Shown: positions 52,824-62,147 of the stretch, in pieces
Numbering within the stretch: position 1 is the stretch's first letter
Layout of the letters: every line of letters starts with the position of its first letter
Assembly (NCBI GenBank): GCA_963771845.1
Contig: CAVYVC010000042.1
Span: 66,507 to 130,506, forward strand
Direction of reading: 5' to 3'
Source: VAZQ01 sp963771845
GTDB lineage: Bacteria > Pseudomonadota > Alphaproteobacteria > Rhizobiales > Xanthobacteraceae
Length of the DNA: 64,000 nt
Position numbers and translations under genes: made by a program
Notes under the pieces: generated by a model
The model's input: the letters and a program-made list of their open reading frames with translations, nothing else
Told to the model about the DNA's origin: nothing
Databases searched by the model: none

Positions 52824-53065
52824 CGGAGTCCTCCTGAAGATCGCCGGGAGCCGGTATTTGGCTTTATTCTGCGTATTTGTTCGCAATGTGATCGTGGTTC
52901 CGTATCTTGTAGTCCGGATGAGCCCGTCGCGCTTATTGCGCGAGGGCGAATACCGGGGAACTCGTTCGCCGCATATCGCTTCGCTTATGCGGGCTGCAAT
53001 CACCCGAAACGTCCACCGCTTGGCCCTGTGGCCGGGTCTCGTGAAGAACTCGACCAGCCTACAGC

Positions 53066-54281
53066 CTACGTAGGCTCCTCCACGGTCCTGATCTCGATTT
53101 CAGACGTAAGCGTGCGGTCGACGGGGCATTTGTCGGCGATTTCAAGGAGCCGCTTGCGCTGTTCTTCGCTCAGCACGCCCTCAAGACTAATAGCGCGATC
53201 GATGCGATCGAGCATTCCTTCCTTCGTCTCGCAATTCGCGCAATCCTGCGCATGAAATCCGGGAGTGACGAAGGCGTACCGTTACGCGCTCGAGCGGTAG
53301 CGCCTTGCGCTCAGCATAAAGGCGCAAGGTCATGGACGTGCACGCCCCAAGTCCGGCTAGCACGAGGTCATAGGGCCCAAGCCCACTGTCGATACCGCCC
53401 GCTTCGACCGGCTCGTCGGCGAAAAGCCGGTGCCTGCCCGACCTTATTTCCTGCTGGAACCGTCCGGTTCCGGTTTCCCGCACAATGACACCAGGATCAC
53501 TCGGCGTATCGGCCGCGACATCGGTCGCATCCAGGTAGCGTTCGGCCCAAGCGCGGATGACGCTCGCGACATAGGTCGCGTCGCTGCGCCGGCTCAAAAG
53601 GTGATCGGCTCCGGCCAGCGAGACGAAGCTCTTGGGATGTTTCGCGGCGGTAAAGATGAAGCTCGCATTTTCGATACCAACGATGTCGTCGGTGGGGGAA
53701 TGGAATAGCAGCAAGGCCTTGTGCAAGGCGCCAATTCGGTCACGCAGCCTCTGCTGCGCGACATCGTCGAGGAACGCGCGGCTCACTCGGAATGACCGTC
53801 CTGCGAGCGTCACATTGATATCGCCGGCTGCATCCACATCGCCCCGATGCTTCAACAATCCAGCAAAGTGGGCTGGATCGCAGGGCGCAGCGATGGTCAC
53901 GACTGCGCGCGCTTCCGGCACCTCCGCGGCGGCGGCAAGCACGGCCGCGCCGCCAAGACTATGGCCGATCAAAATTGCCGGCGCGCGCTTGGTGCGCCGC
54001 AACGCGTCGGCAGCGGCAAGGAGATCGGCAACATTCGAGGAAAAGGTTGTGTTGGCAAATTCGCCCTCGCTTGAACCCAGGCCGGTGAAATCGAAGCGCA
54101 ACACCGCAATGCCAAGCGCGGTGAGAGCCTCGACAATGCGCTTGGCCGCGCGCACGTCCTTGCCGCAGGTGAAGCAATGGGCAAACAGCGCATAAGCCCG
54201 TGGCTCCCCGATCGGAGAATCAAGCAAGGCGGCGAGCCGCTCGCCCGCGGCATTGGAGAAATCGAAACGTTCAGACGGCAC
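53066..54281 (-). pseudogene. Alpha/beta hydrolase-OsmC fusion protein, frameshifted in the OsmC part
   Basis: Two domains. The hydrolase domain (about 1-250) has AHCFTCGKD, GLGSSEG and Ser108 in GHSLGGAAV. The OsmC domain begins at about 265 (FQQEIRSGRHRLFADEP, GLGACTSMTLRLYAE). After RLRHSRI the frame leaves the family sequence and ends at 53187. In another frame the expected HAQDCANCETKEGMLDRIDR, LSEEQRKRLLEIADKCPVDR and a natural stop at 53066 follow. One extra base within AAA at 53255-53257 (plus strand) explains it. The second redox Cys of OsmC lies beyond the break, so the written product loses peroxidase activity. Sequencing error is a fair alternative. Confidence 0.85.
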
Positions 54282-54510
54282 GTTGCTCTCCCATCGCTTT
54301 CATGCTGAAGGTACCAGGAAGATATCTCCTCCTAAGGCTCTGGCCGTAACTCTGCCGAACAAACGAATGCCGATCGGGATCGTCACCTTGAAAAATCGGA
54401 TGCTCACCCCACTCGCACAGCTTTTCATTGAAAATATCCGTGCCGCGACGAAGTCCATGGCGTAAGTTTTCCTCTAGCAAGCCCTCACAGACTGCGCGGG
54501 TTATGCCGTG

Positions 54511-55509
54511 ATGTCGATGCCTGATACCCGAGTTCGCCTGAGCGTCGCGGATGCACGCGAGCTGGCGGAGGGAGCGCTGCGCGCGCTTGGATATCATCCC
54601 GACGAGGCGCGCATCATCGCCGACCACGTAATCGATGCCGCCATGTGCGGCTACGAATATTCCGGACTCGCGAAGATCCTCAACGTCGCGGACAGCGAAC
54701 ACTTCCATCTGCCGCGCCGAGCCATGACCGTCTTGCGGGAAACGGAGGTTTCGCTTGCCTTTGACGGGGGCAACAATGTCGGCATGCTTGCACTCTTTCA
54801 TGCGGCACAGGCGGCGATCAAGAAAACCGCGGCGCACGGGGTTGCGCTCGTCTCGATGACGAACGCCTGGATGAGCGGCCGCAGTGCCTACTATGTCGAG
54901 ATGATCGCCAAACATCGCCTGGTCGCGATCCATACCGCGGCAAGCTCGCCCCTGGTTGCCCCGCCGGGCGGAAGAGCGGCGGTGCTCGGCACCAATCCGA
55001 TTGCGATCGCGGTGCCCTCCGCCCGCGGACCCATTGTATTTGACATGGGCACGTCGGCTTACATGATGACCGAGGTGAGGCTGCGCGAACGGCTTGGCGA
55101 GAAGCTGCCCCACGGGGTCGCGCTTGGTCCCGAGGGCGAGCCAACCAGCGATCCGGGAGAAGCACGCCGCGGCGCCTTGCTGCCGTTCGGCGGCTACAAA
55201 GGCTTCGGACTTGCGCTCATGATGCAGGCGCTGGCACTGCTCGCCGGCCCCGGCTCGGACGGGGCAAGCGAATACGGTTACCTCTTCGTTGCGTTTCGCC
55301 CCGACCTGTTCGGGTCCGCCGACGCGTTCGAACGTGAGGTGACGCAGTTGATCGATCGTGTCAAAGCGACACCGCGACAGGGCGGCGTAGATGAGATCCG
55401 CATTCCGTCCGAGCGGGCGTTTCGCTCCCGCAAGCGTGCGCTGCATGAGGGCCTTGCGATCGATCGGCTGGTGTTCGATGCCCTCGTCGCGCTGCGCAGC
55501 AGATCGTAG
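54511..55509 (+). CDS. Ldh2-family malate/lactate/ureidoglycolate-type dehydrogenase
   Basis: A roughly 332-residue NAD(P)-dependent 2-oxo-acid reductase of the Ldh2 family. It has an LGYHPDEARIIADHVIDAAM segment, GRAAVLGTNPIAIAVPS, VFDMGTSA and LLPFGGYKGFGLALMMQ, all family marks. It reduces 2-oxo acids or cyclic imines to hydroxy or amino forms. GTG 54508, ATG 54511 and ATG 54517 are all possible starts. It is the first gene of an operon with an enamidase-like amidohydrolase 12 bases downstream. Confidence 0.85.
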   Translation: MSMPDTRVRLSVADARELAEGALRALGYHPDEARIIADHVIDAAMCGYEYSGLAKILNVADSEHFHLPRRAMTVLRETEVSLAFDGGNNVGMLALFHAAQAAIKKTAAHGVALVSMTNAWMSGRSAYYVEMIAKHRLVAIHTAASSPLVAPPGGRAAVLGTNPIAIAVPSARGPIVFDMGTSAYMMTEVRLRERLGEKLPHGVALGPEGEPTSDPGEARRGALLPFGGYKGFGLALMMQALALLAGPGSDGASEYGYLFVAFRPDLFGSADAFEREVTQLIDRVKATPRQGGVDEIRIPSERAFRSRKRALHEGLAIDRLVFDALVALRSRS

Positions 55510-55521
55510 AAGAGAAGCCAC

Positions 55522-56718
55522 ATGCGCGTCGCGGTCAGCAATATTGGCGTCATTGTATCCGGCGACTGGCGGGATCCGTTCGTGCGGGGCGATACGGTGA
55601 TCATGCAGGACGGCAAGCTGACATCCGTCGGCACTGCCTCCGCTGGCGACGTCGAGAGCTGCGATGTCGTGATCGATGCCGGCGGCACCACGGCGATCCC
55701 CGGTCTCATCGATTCCCACGTCCATGTCACATTCGGCGACTATACGCCGCGCCAGCACACCATCGGCTTTCTGGAGAGCTACGTTCAGGGCGGAACAACG
55801 ACGGTGATCTCGGCGTCTGAAGTCCACGTGCCTGGCCGTCCCAACGATCCCGCAGGCGTCAAGGCGCTTGCGATCGCGGCAAGCAAATGCTTCCAGCATT
55901 ACCGGCCCGGCGGAATGCACGTGCATGCAGGGTCCGTGATCCTCGAGCCGGGATTGAACCAGGCGGACTTTGCGGACCTCGCCGCGAGTGGCGTGTGGCT
56001 CGCCAAGGCGGGCTTTGGCGCCGTCGAGACGCCGTACGACTATGTGCCGCTCGTCGCAGCGGCCAAAGGCGCAGGGCTCGTTACCACGTGTCACACCGGC
56101 GGCGCCTCGATCCCAGGATCGAGCGCAATTACCGCCGACCATCTTCTGGCCATGCGGCCGCACGTGTCCTTTCACATCAACGGCGGGCCGACGGCCATGG
56201 CCGATCGCGATTTTGAGCGGGTCATCGCTGAAAGCGAGATCGCGCTGCAGGTATGCACCGCGGGCAACCTGCGAACGACACTCCTGTGTGCGCGGCTTGC
56301 ACAACAACATGATGCTTTCGATCGTTTCATCATCGGGACGGACACGCCAACGGGATCAGGCATCATGCCGCTCGGCATGCTCTACACCATTGCACATCTC
56401 GCAAGTCTCACAGACATGGCCCCGGAACGCTCGATCTGCGCTGCGACCGGGAACAATGCCGGCGTTTACCAGCTGCAATGCGGCCTCCTGGCAGCGGAAA
56501 AGGATGCTGATCTGGTGCTGATCGATGCGCCCGAAGGCGGGACGCAGACCAACGCGCTTGCCGCCATCAAACACGGTGATATCGCTGCGATCGGCGCAGT
56601 CATCTCAAACGGCGAGCCGCGCTTCGTGGGGCGCAGCCGCAACACCCCACCTACAATGCGCAAGGTGCGTGTTGCGGCGTGCGCGCTTGCGCGGGATTTT
56701 TCCACGCCGCGGCATTAA
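55522..56718 (+). CDS. Enamidase-like amidohydrolase
   Basis: A 398-residue metal-dependent amidohydrolase. Metal ligands are in DSHVHV (about 64-69). Later come HVHAGSVILEPGL, CHTGGASIPGSS, FHINGGPTAM and GTDTPTGSG, with an unusual RNTPPTM tail. This set matches what I remember of the enamidase of nicotinate fermentation in Eubacterium barkeri, which opens 1,4,5,6-tetrahydro-6-oxonicotinate. A hydrolase for a cyclic enamide or amide is thus inferred. It lies between a dehydrogenase and an enolase-superfamily enzyme in one operon. Confidence 0.8.
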   Translation: MRVAVSNIGVIVSGDWRDPFVRGDTVIMQDGKLTSVGTASAGDVESCDVVIDAGGTTAIPGLIDSHVHVTFGDYTPRQHTIGFLESYVQGGTTTVISASEVHVPGRPNDPAGVKALAIAASKCFQHYRPGGMHVHAGSVILEPGLNQADFADLAASGVWLAKAGFGAVETPYDYVPLVAAAKGAGLVTTCHTGGASIPGSSAITADHLLAMRPHVSFHINGGPTAMADRDFERVIAESEIALQVCTAGNLRTTLLCARLAQQHDAFDRFIIGTDTPTGSGIMPLGMLYTIAHLASLTDMAPERSICAATGNNAGVYQLQCGLLAAEKDADLVLIDAPEGGTQTNALAAIKHGDIAAIGAVISNGEPRFVGRSRNTPPTMRKVRVAACALARDFSTPRH

Positions 56719-56732
56719 ACTAAACCCTGCAC

Positions 56733-58175
56733 ATGACGGCGCCCGCATTCACGGTTCGAGACGTTCACCTCTACGAGAGAGACGTTCACCTGCGCCTGCC
56801 ATTTCGGTTCGGTGTGGTCACGCTCACCGAGGCGCCACAAGTGTTCGTGCGCGCGCGCATCGAGCGTGCTGATGGCCGCTCGTATTGGGGCGCGGCAGCG
56901 GAGATGCTCGTGCCCAAATGGTTCGATAAGAATCTCGCGCTGTCCAACGAGGCAAATTTTGAGCAGCTGCGCCTCGCGCTCGCTCTTGCCGCCACCGCTT
57001 ACACGGACTCGGTTGAACCACGCACCGCGTTTGGCCATTTCGCCGCCAATTACGAGCGGCAAATTACAGATGGAGCCGCGCACGGCCTCAATCCCCTGGT
57101 TGCAAGCTTTGGTCCGGCTCAGATCGACCGCGCGATCCTCGACGCCCTTTGCCGGAGCGCGAGCTGCTCATTTTACGACGCAATCCGGACCAATCTGGCC
57201 GGACTTGATCCAGCGCTGCTGCCGGCGCATGTACCGGAACTGGCTCCCTTCGACATGCTGCGATTTCTCGCGGCTCTGACGCCAGCAGCCAACATCGCCG
57301 CGCGCCACACGGTCGGCCTGATTGATCCCATCGCGGGTCATCCCAACAACGTCAATGACGGCCTGCCCGAATCTCTCGAAGAAGTCGTCGCGACCTATGG
57401 CCACACTTTTTTCAAGCTCAAAGTCGGTGGCGAAGCCGACGCCGACCTGCGTCGCTTAGGCGAAATCGCGGCGGTGCTCGACCGTATCGATGGCCCGTAC
57501 CACGTCTCGCTCGACGGCAATGAGCAGTACGATGATCTCGACACCCTATTGGACCTCTGGCAGCGCATGGCGGCGTCGCCGCAACTCAAGCGTCTGGTCG
57601 CCAGCATTCTGTTCATCGAGCAGCCGATCAATCGCAATCACGCATTGGACAAGAACATCTCGTCGCTGTCGCGCATCAAACCGGTGATCATCGATGAGTT
57701 CGATGCCGACCTTGCCGCGTTTGCGTCTGCCCGCGCGCTCGGCTACGCCGGCGTATCCAGCAAGTGCTGCAAGGGCTTGTACAAATCCATCCTCAATGCC
57801 GCCCGCTGCCGGCTATGGAATGCCGAAGTCGGCGGCGAGCGATATTTCATGTCGGGCGAAGATCTGACTACGCAGGCGGGCTTGGCTCTGCAGCAGGATG
57901 TTGCCCTCGTGAACCTGCTCGGCCTGACCCATGTCGAGCGCAATGGCCATCATTACGTCAATGGCATGGCGGGATTGCCGGAAGGCGAGCAGGATGCCTT
58001 TCTCGCGGCGCATCCCGACCTTTACGAGCACAGCCACGGCGCCGTCCGGGTGAAAATCGAAAATGGACGCCTCGCGATCGGCTCGCTCGCGGGTATCGGT
58101 TTTGCCACCGGCGCATATCCCGATTGGGGGGCGCTCAAGCCCCTGGAGCGAGTGGAAAAAGTCGAGCGAGCTTGA
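56733..58175 (+). CDS. Enolase-superfamily enzyme (mandelate racemase-like)
   Basis: A 480-residue protein, longer than usual (about 370-400). The N-terminal capping domain holds an insertion at about 60-130. The barrel has FFKLKVGG with K228 and K230, SLDGNEQYD with Asp261 and Asn263, LFIEQP with Glu296 and IIDEFDAD with Asp321/Glu322. These supply metal ligands and a base, so an abstraction of a proton next to a carboxylate is likely. The exact reaction is unknown. The upstream sequence lacks a strong ribosome binding site. It is the last gene of the enamidase operon. Confidence 0.82.
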   Translation: MTAPAFTVRDVHLYERDVHLRLPFRFGVVTLTEAPQVFVRARIERADGRSYWGAAAEMLVPKWFDKNLALSNEANFEQLRLALALAATAYTDSVEPRTAFGHFAANYERQITDGAAHGLNPLVASFGPAQIDRAILDALCRSASCSFYDAIRTNLAGLDPALLPAHVPELAPFDMLRFLAALTPAANIAARHTVGLIDPIAGHPNNVNDGLPESLEEVVATYGHTFFKLKVGGEADADLRRLGEIAAVLDRIDGPYHVSLDGNEQYDDLDTLLDLWQRMAASPQLKRLVASILFIEQPINRNHALDKNISSLSRIKPVIIDEFDADLAAFASARALGYAGVSSKCCKGLYKSILNAARCRLWNAEVGGERYFMSGEDLTTQAGLALQQDVALVNLLGLTHVERNGHHYVNGMAGLPEGEQDAFLAAHPDLYEHSHGAVRVKIENGRLAIGSLAGIGFATGAYPDWGALKPLERVEKVERA

Positions 58176-58407
58176 GGCGCCGGGCCATAGTTTAGCATCC
58201 CGCACCTTGAACGAGCCGGCGAGATCATCGAATGCCGCGCTAAGCAGAGTTGGACGGCTTGACCAACGGATGCCTAGCGCGGACCAATGTCCGCAGCCGG
58301 CGGAAGGAGACATGGCGCGGCTGGCTAGGGCGCCGCTTTTGACCGAACCGGACTAAATGAATATCGCGCATTTTGCGCGGTCTTCTAATTTAATTTAATT
58401 CCGTGAT
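58176..58407. other. Intergenic region upstream of the Pho-box-like site
   Basis: Between the enolase-superfamily stop and the putative Pho box no gene is seen. It contains an imperfect inverted repeat starting ATGTCCGC and ending AGACAT (58287-58313), and then an AT-rich patch at about 58384-58400 that could be an upstream promoter element. Confidence 0.4.
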
Positions 58408-58425
58408 TTGTCACACTCCTGTCAC
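58408..58425 (+). promoter_or_regulatory. Pho-box-like site upstream of the sulfatase gene
   Basis: TTGTCAC, a 4-base spacer ACTC, and CTGTCAC form two direct 7-base half-sites in the exact 7-4-7 arrangement of a PhoB binding site (consensus half-site CTGTCAT). It lies about 118 bases before the sulfatase start, just after an AT-rich patch. PhoB-P would bind here under phosphate limitation. It is inferred from sequence only. Confidence 0.6.
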
Positions 58426-58543
58426 ATAGCGGGAAGCGCCGACTTTCGCGTTTGGTCTAGCGCACCTGCTCAATTTGCATAGCGCAGCAATTCTACTTGC
58501 GGCACACTGCCACGATCTCGGGCATCACACTGAGGAGCGAACC

Positions 58544-60259
58544 ATGCGCAGAACCAGTATCCTCTGCGTCGGACTGCTTGCGGCGTTTGCCGGAATAACG
58601 GCTGCGAGCCCGCAGGCGGTCGCGCAGCAACAACAGAAGCCCAACATCCTATTCATCATGGGTGACGACATCGGCTGGATGCAGGTGGGCAGCTACCAGC
58701 AAGGTCTGGGGCTCGCCGAAACGCCGAACATTGACCGCCTCGCCAATGAGGGTGCCAGGTTCATGCATTACTACGCCGAGCAGAGCTGCACGGCCGGGCG
58801 AAACGCCTTCTTCACCGGGATGAACCCGCTGCGTACCGGCATGATCCCGCCGCAACTGCCCGGCAGCCCGTCCTATCTTCGGCCCGGCACACCGGCGCTC
58901 GCCAAGTTCCTGATCGATCTCGGCTACAACACCGGCGAGTTCGGCAAGAACCACCTTGGCGACCACACCGATGCGCTGCCGACCGCGCATGGCTTTCAGG
59001 AGTACTGGGGTTACCTCTACCACCTGGACGCGATGCAGCAGGTGAGCTTCCCCGACATCAACAAGAGTCCAACGGTGCAGGGTTTCGCGCCGCCATGCAA
59101 GAACACGCCGATCCCTGGTATTCCCGAGGTGCCCGGCGCCGTGGATCCGAAGACGACGACCTGCCTGACGCCGCCACGTCCGGTCCTTTGGTGCAAGTCC
59201 TCGGACGGTACGGCGCGGAACCAGAGGTGCAGCGACGAGGGTCCCCTGACGCTTGAACGTTCGAAGACGGTGGACGAGGAAATCTCGGCGAAGGTGATCG
59301 ACTTCCTAGACCGCAACGACCCTCGGCGGACCAACAAGCCGTTCTTCGTTTGGTACAACCCGGCGCGCATGCACGTCACAACAGTGCTGTCGCCGAAGTA
59401 CCTGGCGATGCTGGGTGAGGAAGGCGGCAAGGACTGGGGCATCCAGGAAGCCGGGATGAAGCAGTTGGACGACAACATCGGCGAAGTGATGAAGAAGCTG
59501 GAGGCCATGGGCCAGCTCGACAACACCATCATCGTCTTCACCACCGACAACGGCGGGCAGAGCCAGACCTTCCCGGATGGCGGCATGACGCCCTTCAAGG
59601 CTAACAAGCTCACCACCTGGGAAGGCGGCATGCGCGTCCCGCTGGTCATCCGCTGGCCTGGCCACATCAGGCCGGGCACGCTGAAGACCGACATCTTCGC
59701 TTCACTCGACTGGTTGCCAACCTTCGTCGACATCGCCGGCGGAGCCAAGGGCAACGAGCTGAAGGCGCGGATCGAGGCCGGCAGTTACCCCGGTATCGTC
59801 AAGACGACGCTCGATGGTGTGAACCAGCGCGACTATCTCGAAGGCAAGTCGGAAAAGTCGGCACGCGACACCTTCTTCTACTACACCGGGGCGACACCGT
59901 CGGCGGTGCGGTACAAGAACTGGAAAATCTACTTCACGATGGAGGGCTCGACTGGTGCCTCCGCGCTCATGGGTCCCCAGACCTATGGTTGGGCCCAGGT
60001 CCAGAACATCAGGCGCGATCCCTTCGAGCAGGCCGTGGGCGAAGAGCAGAAGTCCGTGTTTTCCGTCGGCGGTGCACTTGCCTCACCGAGTACCGCATAC
60101 ATCTACAACTGGAACATGCTGCCCGTCGGGCAGCAACTGTGGCTGAAGGAACTCAAGTCTTACATTGCGTTCCCGCCGCTGCAGGATCCGGAAAGCTACA
60201 ACCTCGTGCAGGTCCTGCAACAGGTAAAGAAGATGGGGGACCGGCACCCGAGCAGATGA
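58544..60259 (+). CDS. Exported arylsulfatase
   Basis: A 571-residue sulfatase with a signal peptide (MRRTSILCVGLLAAFAGITA, cleaved near AVAQQ). Metal residues are Asp41/Asp42 in IMGDDIGW. The active-site motif is C82-T-A-G-R86 in SCTAGRNAFFTG, a Cys-type motif whose Cys would be changed to formylglycine by a maturase not seen here. GKNHLGDH and TTDNGGQ complete the site. It removes sulfate from aryl or alkyl sulfate esters in the periplasm. GAGGAG precedes ATG 58544. It has a Pho-box-like site upstream and a strong terminator downstream, so it is a single-gene unit. Confidence 0.9.
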   Translation: MRRTSILCVGLLAAFAGITAASPQAVAQQQQKPNILFIMGDDIGWMQVGSYQQGLGLAETPNIDRLANEGARFMHYYAEQSCTAGRNAFFTGMNPLRTGMIPPQLPGSPSYLRPGTPALAKFLIDLGYNTGEFGKNHLGDHTDALPTAHGFQEYWGYLYHLDAMQQVSFPDINKSPTVQGFAPPCKNTPIPGIPEVPGAVDPKTTTCLTPPRPVLWCKSSDGTARNQRCSDEGPLTLERSKTVDEEISAKVIDFLDRNDPRRTNKPFFVWYNPARMHVTTVLSPKYLAMLGEEGGKDWGIQEAGMKQLDDNIGEVMKKLEAMGQLDNTIIVFTTDNGGQSQTFPDGGMTPFKANKLTTWEGGMRVPLVIRWPGHIRPGTLKTDIFASLDWLPTFVDIAGGAKGNELKARIEAGSYPGIVKTTLDGVNQRDYLEGKSEKSARDTFFYYTGATPSAVRYKNWKIYFTMEGSTGASALMGPQTYGWAQVQNIRRDPFEQAVGEEQKSVFSVGGALASPSTAYIYNWNMLPVGQQLWLKELKSYIAFPPLQDPESYNLVQVLQQVKKMGDRHPSR

Positions 60260-60296
60260 CCTTCCGAGGAGCAGGACACGGTTTGCGATAACTGAG

Positions 60297-60325
60297 CGGG
60301 CGGCCCAAGAGGGTCGCCCGTTTGT
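60297..60325 (+). terminator. Rho-independent terminator after the sulfatase gene
   Basis: CGGGCGGCCC (60297-60306) pairs with GGGTCGCCCG (60311-60320) around an AAGA loop with one G-T pair, followed by TTTG. It stands about 40 bases after the sulfatase stop. Confidence 0.8.
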
Positions 60326-60492
60326 CCAATGCAACTCCGAGTGCGATTTTGGGCGTGAGTCACATGCCGGTTATTGGACCCTGATCGACGTGTCGGAAGT
60401 AACCTCTGAAACATCCGCTGCTGGGCTGCGCCTAGGCGCGAAGATCGTCGGCAGGCGTCGATCCGGCTTGTAGTCGTCTCTGGAGATAGACA

Positions 60493-61974
60493 ATGAAGCT
60501 TTCTCGCCGACAAGCAACGATTGGTGGCGCGACCCTGCTTGCTGGTACTTCGATGGGCACGTTGGCGCAGGCGCAACGGGAAAGGCCACTGAAACGCGCC
60601 GTTGAAGACGTGGAAGGGCGGGAGGAGGTCCGTAATGCCGAGCGCCTAACACCCAAGGAATTGGCCAACAGGACCGTCTATCGCCGCGCCGTGGACGCCG
60701 TGATCTGGGGTCTTCCGCTCGTGGGCGAAGACACCGTGAAGCAAGCCGCTTTCCGCGATGGCAAGGCAAACTACAACGACATCGTCTGGTGGCCCAAAGG
60801 CGGTGGCTGGAAGAACCAGTCGCCCACACCCAACGTCAACACGCGCTATATGTATTTCTTCATAAACACCCGGCAGGACGGGCCAGTCGTGGTGGAACTG
60901 CCTTCGGCTGTGCCTGGAGCCAGCTTCTACGGCACCATCGAAGATGCTTGGTATGTACCGCTCACGGACATCGGCTTCGAAGGCAAGGGCGGCAAATATT
61001 TGGTGCTGCCACCCGACTACAAGGGCGACGTGCCGGACGGTTACATCGCGGTGCGTCCAGCGACCTACAATACCATGACGCTGCTGCGATCCATCCTCGC
61101 GTCCCTCTCTGAAAAGGATGTGAAGGCGGGCGATGGACTTGTACAGCAGGTGAAAATCTACCCCTTGTCCAAGGCTGCCAACCCGCCCGCGCAGCGTTTT
61201 CTCGACATGACGGACGTCCTGTACAACGGTCTCATCAAGTACGACGAAACCTTTTTCGCCAGTCTCGCCCGTGTGCTGAACGAAGAACCGGTGCAACCCC
61301 GCGACCGCGAAATGATGGGTATGCTCCTGCCGCTCGGCATCGAGAGGAGTAAAGAGTTCAAACCCGACGCCGCGACCGTAAGGCTGTTGAAAACAGCGGC
61401 TGCGGAGGCGCTCGCTTGGTTGATGGATAAGGCCGCGACGGACACCACTCCGTGGTGGCCTGATAGTCATTGGTGCGTTCCCACTCCACCAATTACCGTG
61501 CCGACTGGTTTCAAGTGGGAGATGCCGAATTATTTTGGTGTGGATGCGCGCGGCATTGCTCTGTCGCAGTATTTCTGTCCAACGGAAAAGCTGGGCACCG
61601 GCAGTTTCTATTTCGGAACCTTTCATGACCACAGCGGCAAGCCGCTGGAAGGCCAGAAAACTTACCGACTTCACGTTCCGGCGAACGTGCCGGTGCGCGA
61701 ATTCTGGTCCGCAACCGTCTACAGCCTGAAAACGTCGAGCTTCTTTCTCAACGCCGAACGCCTCACCCTGGGATCGCTCGACAAGGACTTGCGCAAGAAC
61801 GCTGACGGCACCGTGGACATCTACTTTGGGCCGAAGCCGCCCGCGGGGCAGGCGTCAAATTGGCTGTACACCAAACCGGGCGAGAAATGGTTTACGTGGT
61901 TCCGGGTGTATGGCCCGGAAAAAGCGATTTTAGACAAGAGTTGGAGATTGCCGGATATTGAAATGATCGGCTGA
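60493..61974 (+). CDS. Exported DUF1254/DUF1214 protein, copy 1
   Basis: A 493-residue protein with a Tat-like signal (MKLSRRQATIGGATLLAGTS, then AQAQ). The DUF1254 part has YRRAVDAVIWGLPLVG and NVNTRYMYFFINTRQDGPVVVELP. The C-terminal DUF1214 part has YFCPTEKLG, YRLHVPANVPVREFWSATVY and a final NWLYTKPGEKWFTWFRVYGP. Such proteins are exported and of unproven function, and they often sit near sulfatases. It has a separate transcript after the sulfatase terminator. It resembles the leftward gene at 62148-63626 in domain content. Confidence 0.83.
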   Translation: MKLSRRQATIGGATLLAGTSMGTLAQAQRERPLKRAVEDVEGREEVRNAERLTPKELANRTVYRRAVDAVIWGLPLVGEDTVKQAAFRDGKANYNDIVWWPKGGGWKNQSPTPNVNTRYMYFFINTRQDGPVVVELPSAVPGASFYGTIEDAWYVPLTDIGFEGKGGKYLVLPPDYKGDVPDGYIAVRPATYNTMTLLRSILASLSEKDVKAGDGLVQQVKIYPLSKAANPPAQRFLDMTDVLYNGLIKYDETFFASLARVLNEEPVQPRDREMMGMLLPLGIERSKEFKPDAATVRLLKTAAAEALAWLMDKAATDTTPWWPDSHWCVPTPPITVPTGFKWEMPNYFGVDARGIALSQYFCPTEKLGTGSFYFGTFHDHSGKPLEGQKTYRLHVPANVPVREFWSATVYSLKTSSFFLNAERLTLGSLDKDLRKNADGTVDIYFGPKPPAGQASNWLYTKPGEKWFTWFRVYGPEKAILDKSWRLPDIEMIG

Positions 61975-62147
61975 TCGTAGGATGGAGCGGGGCGCGTTCG
62001 GCTCCTGCAATGAGGCGATCCGGCCGTGTCCGCTATCGGACCCAAACCGGTTTTCGATTGAGCCCTCGTGTACTCGTTAACGGGCAGGTCGGTCCGCCGT
62101 GACCTGCGCCCCAGTTCGGAGCGCAGCTCACGACGGGTGCTTCGAGG

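Noticed and set aside
54271..56310. A 679-codon minus-strand frame opposite the dehydrogenase and amidohydrolase genes.
   Set aside because: Both plus-strand genes carry clear catalytic motifs. The antisense translation is low in hydrophobic core residues and has no domain; such long shadows are common at high GC.
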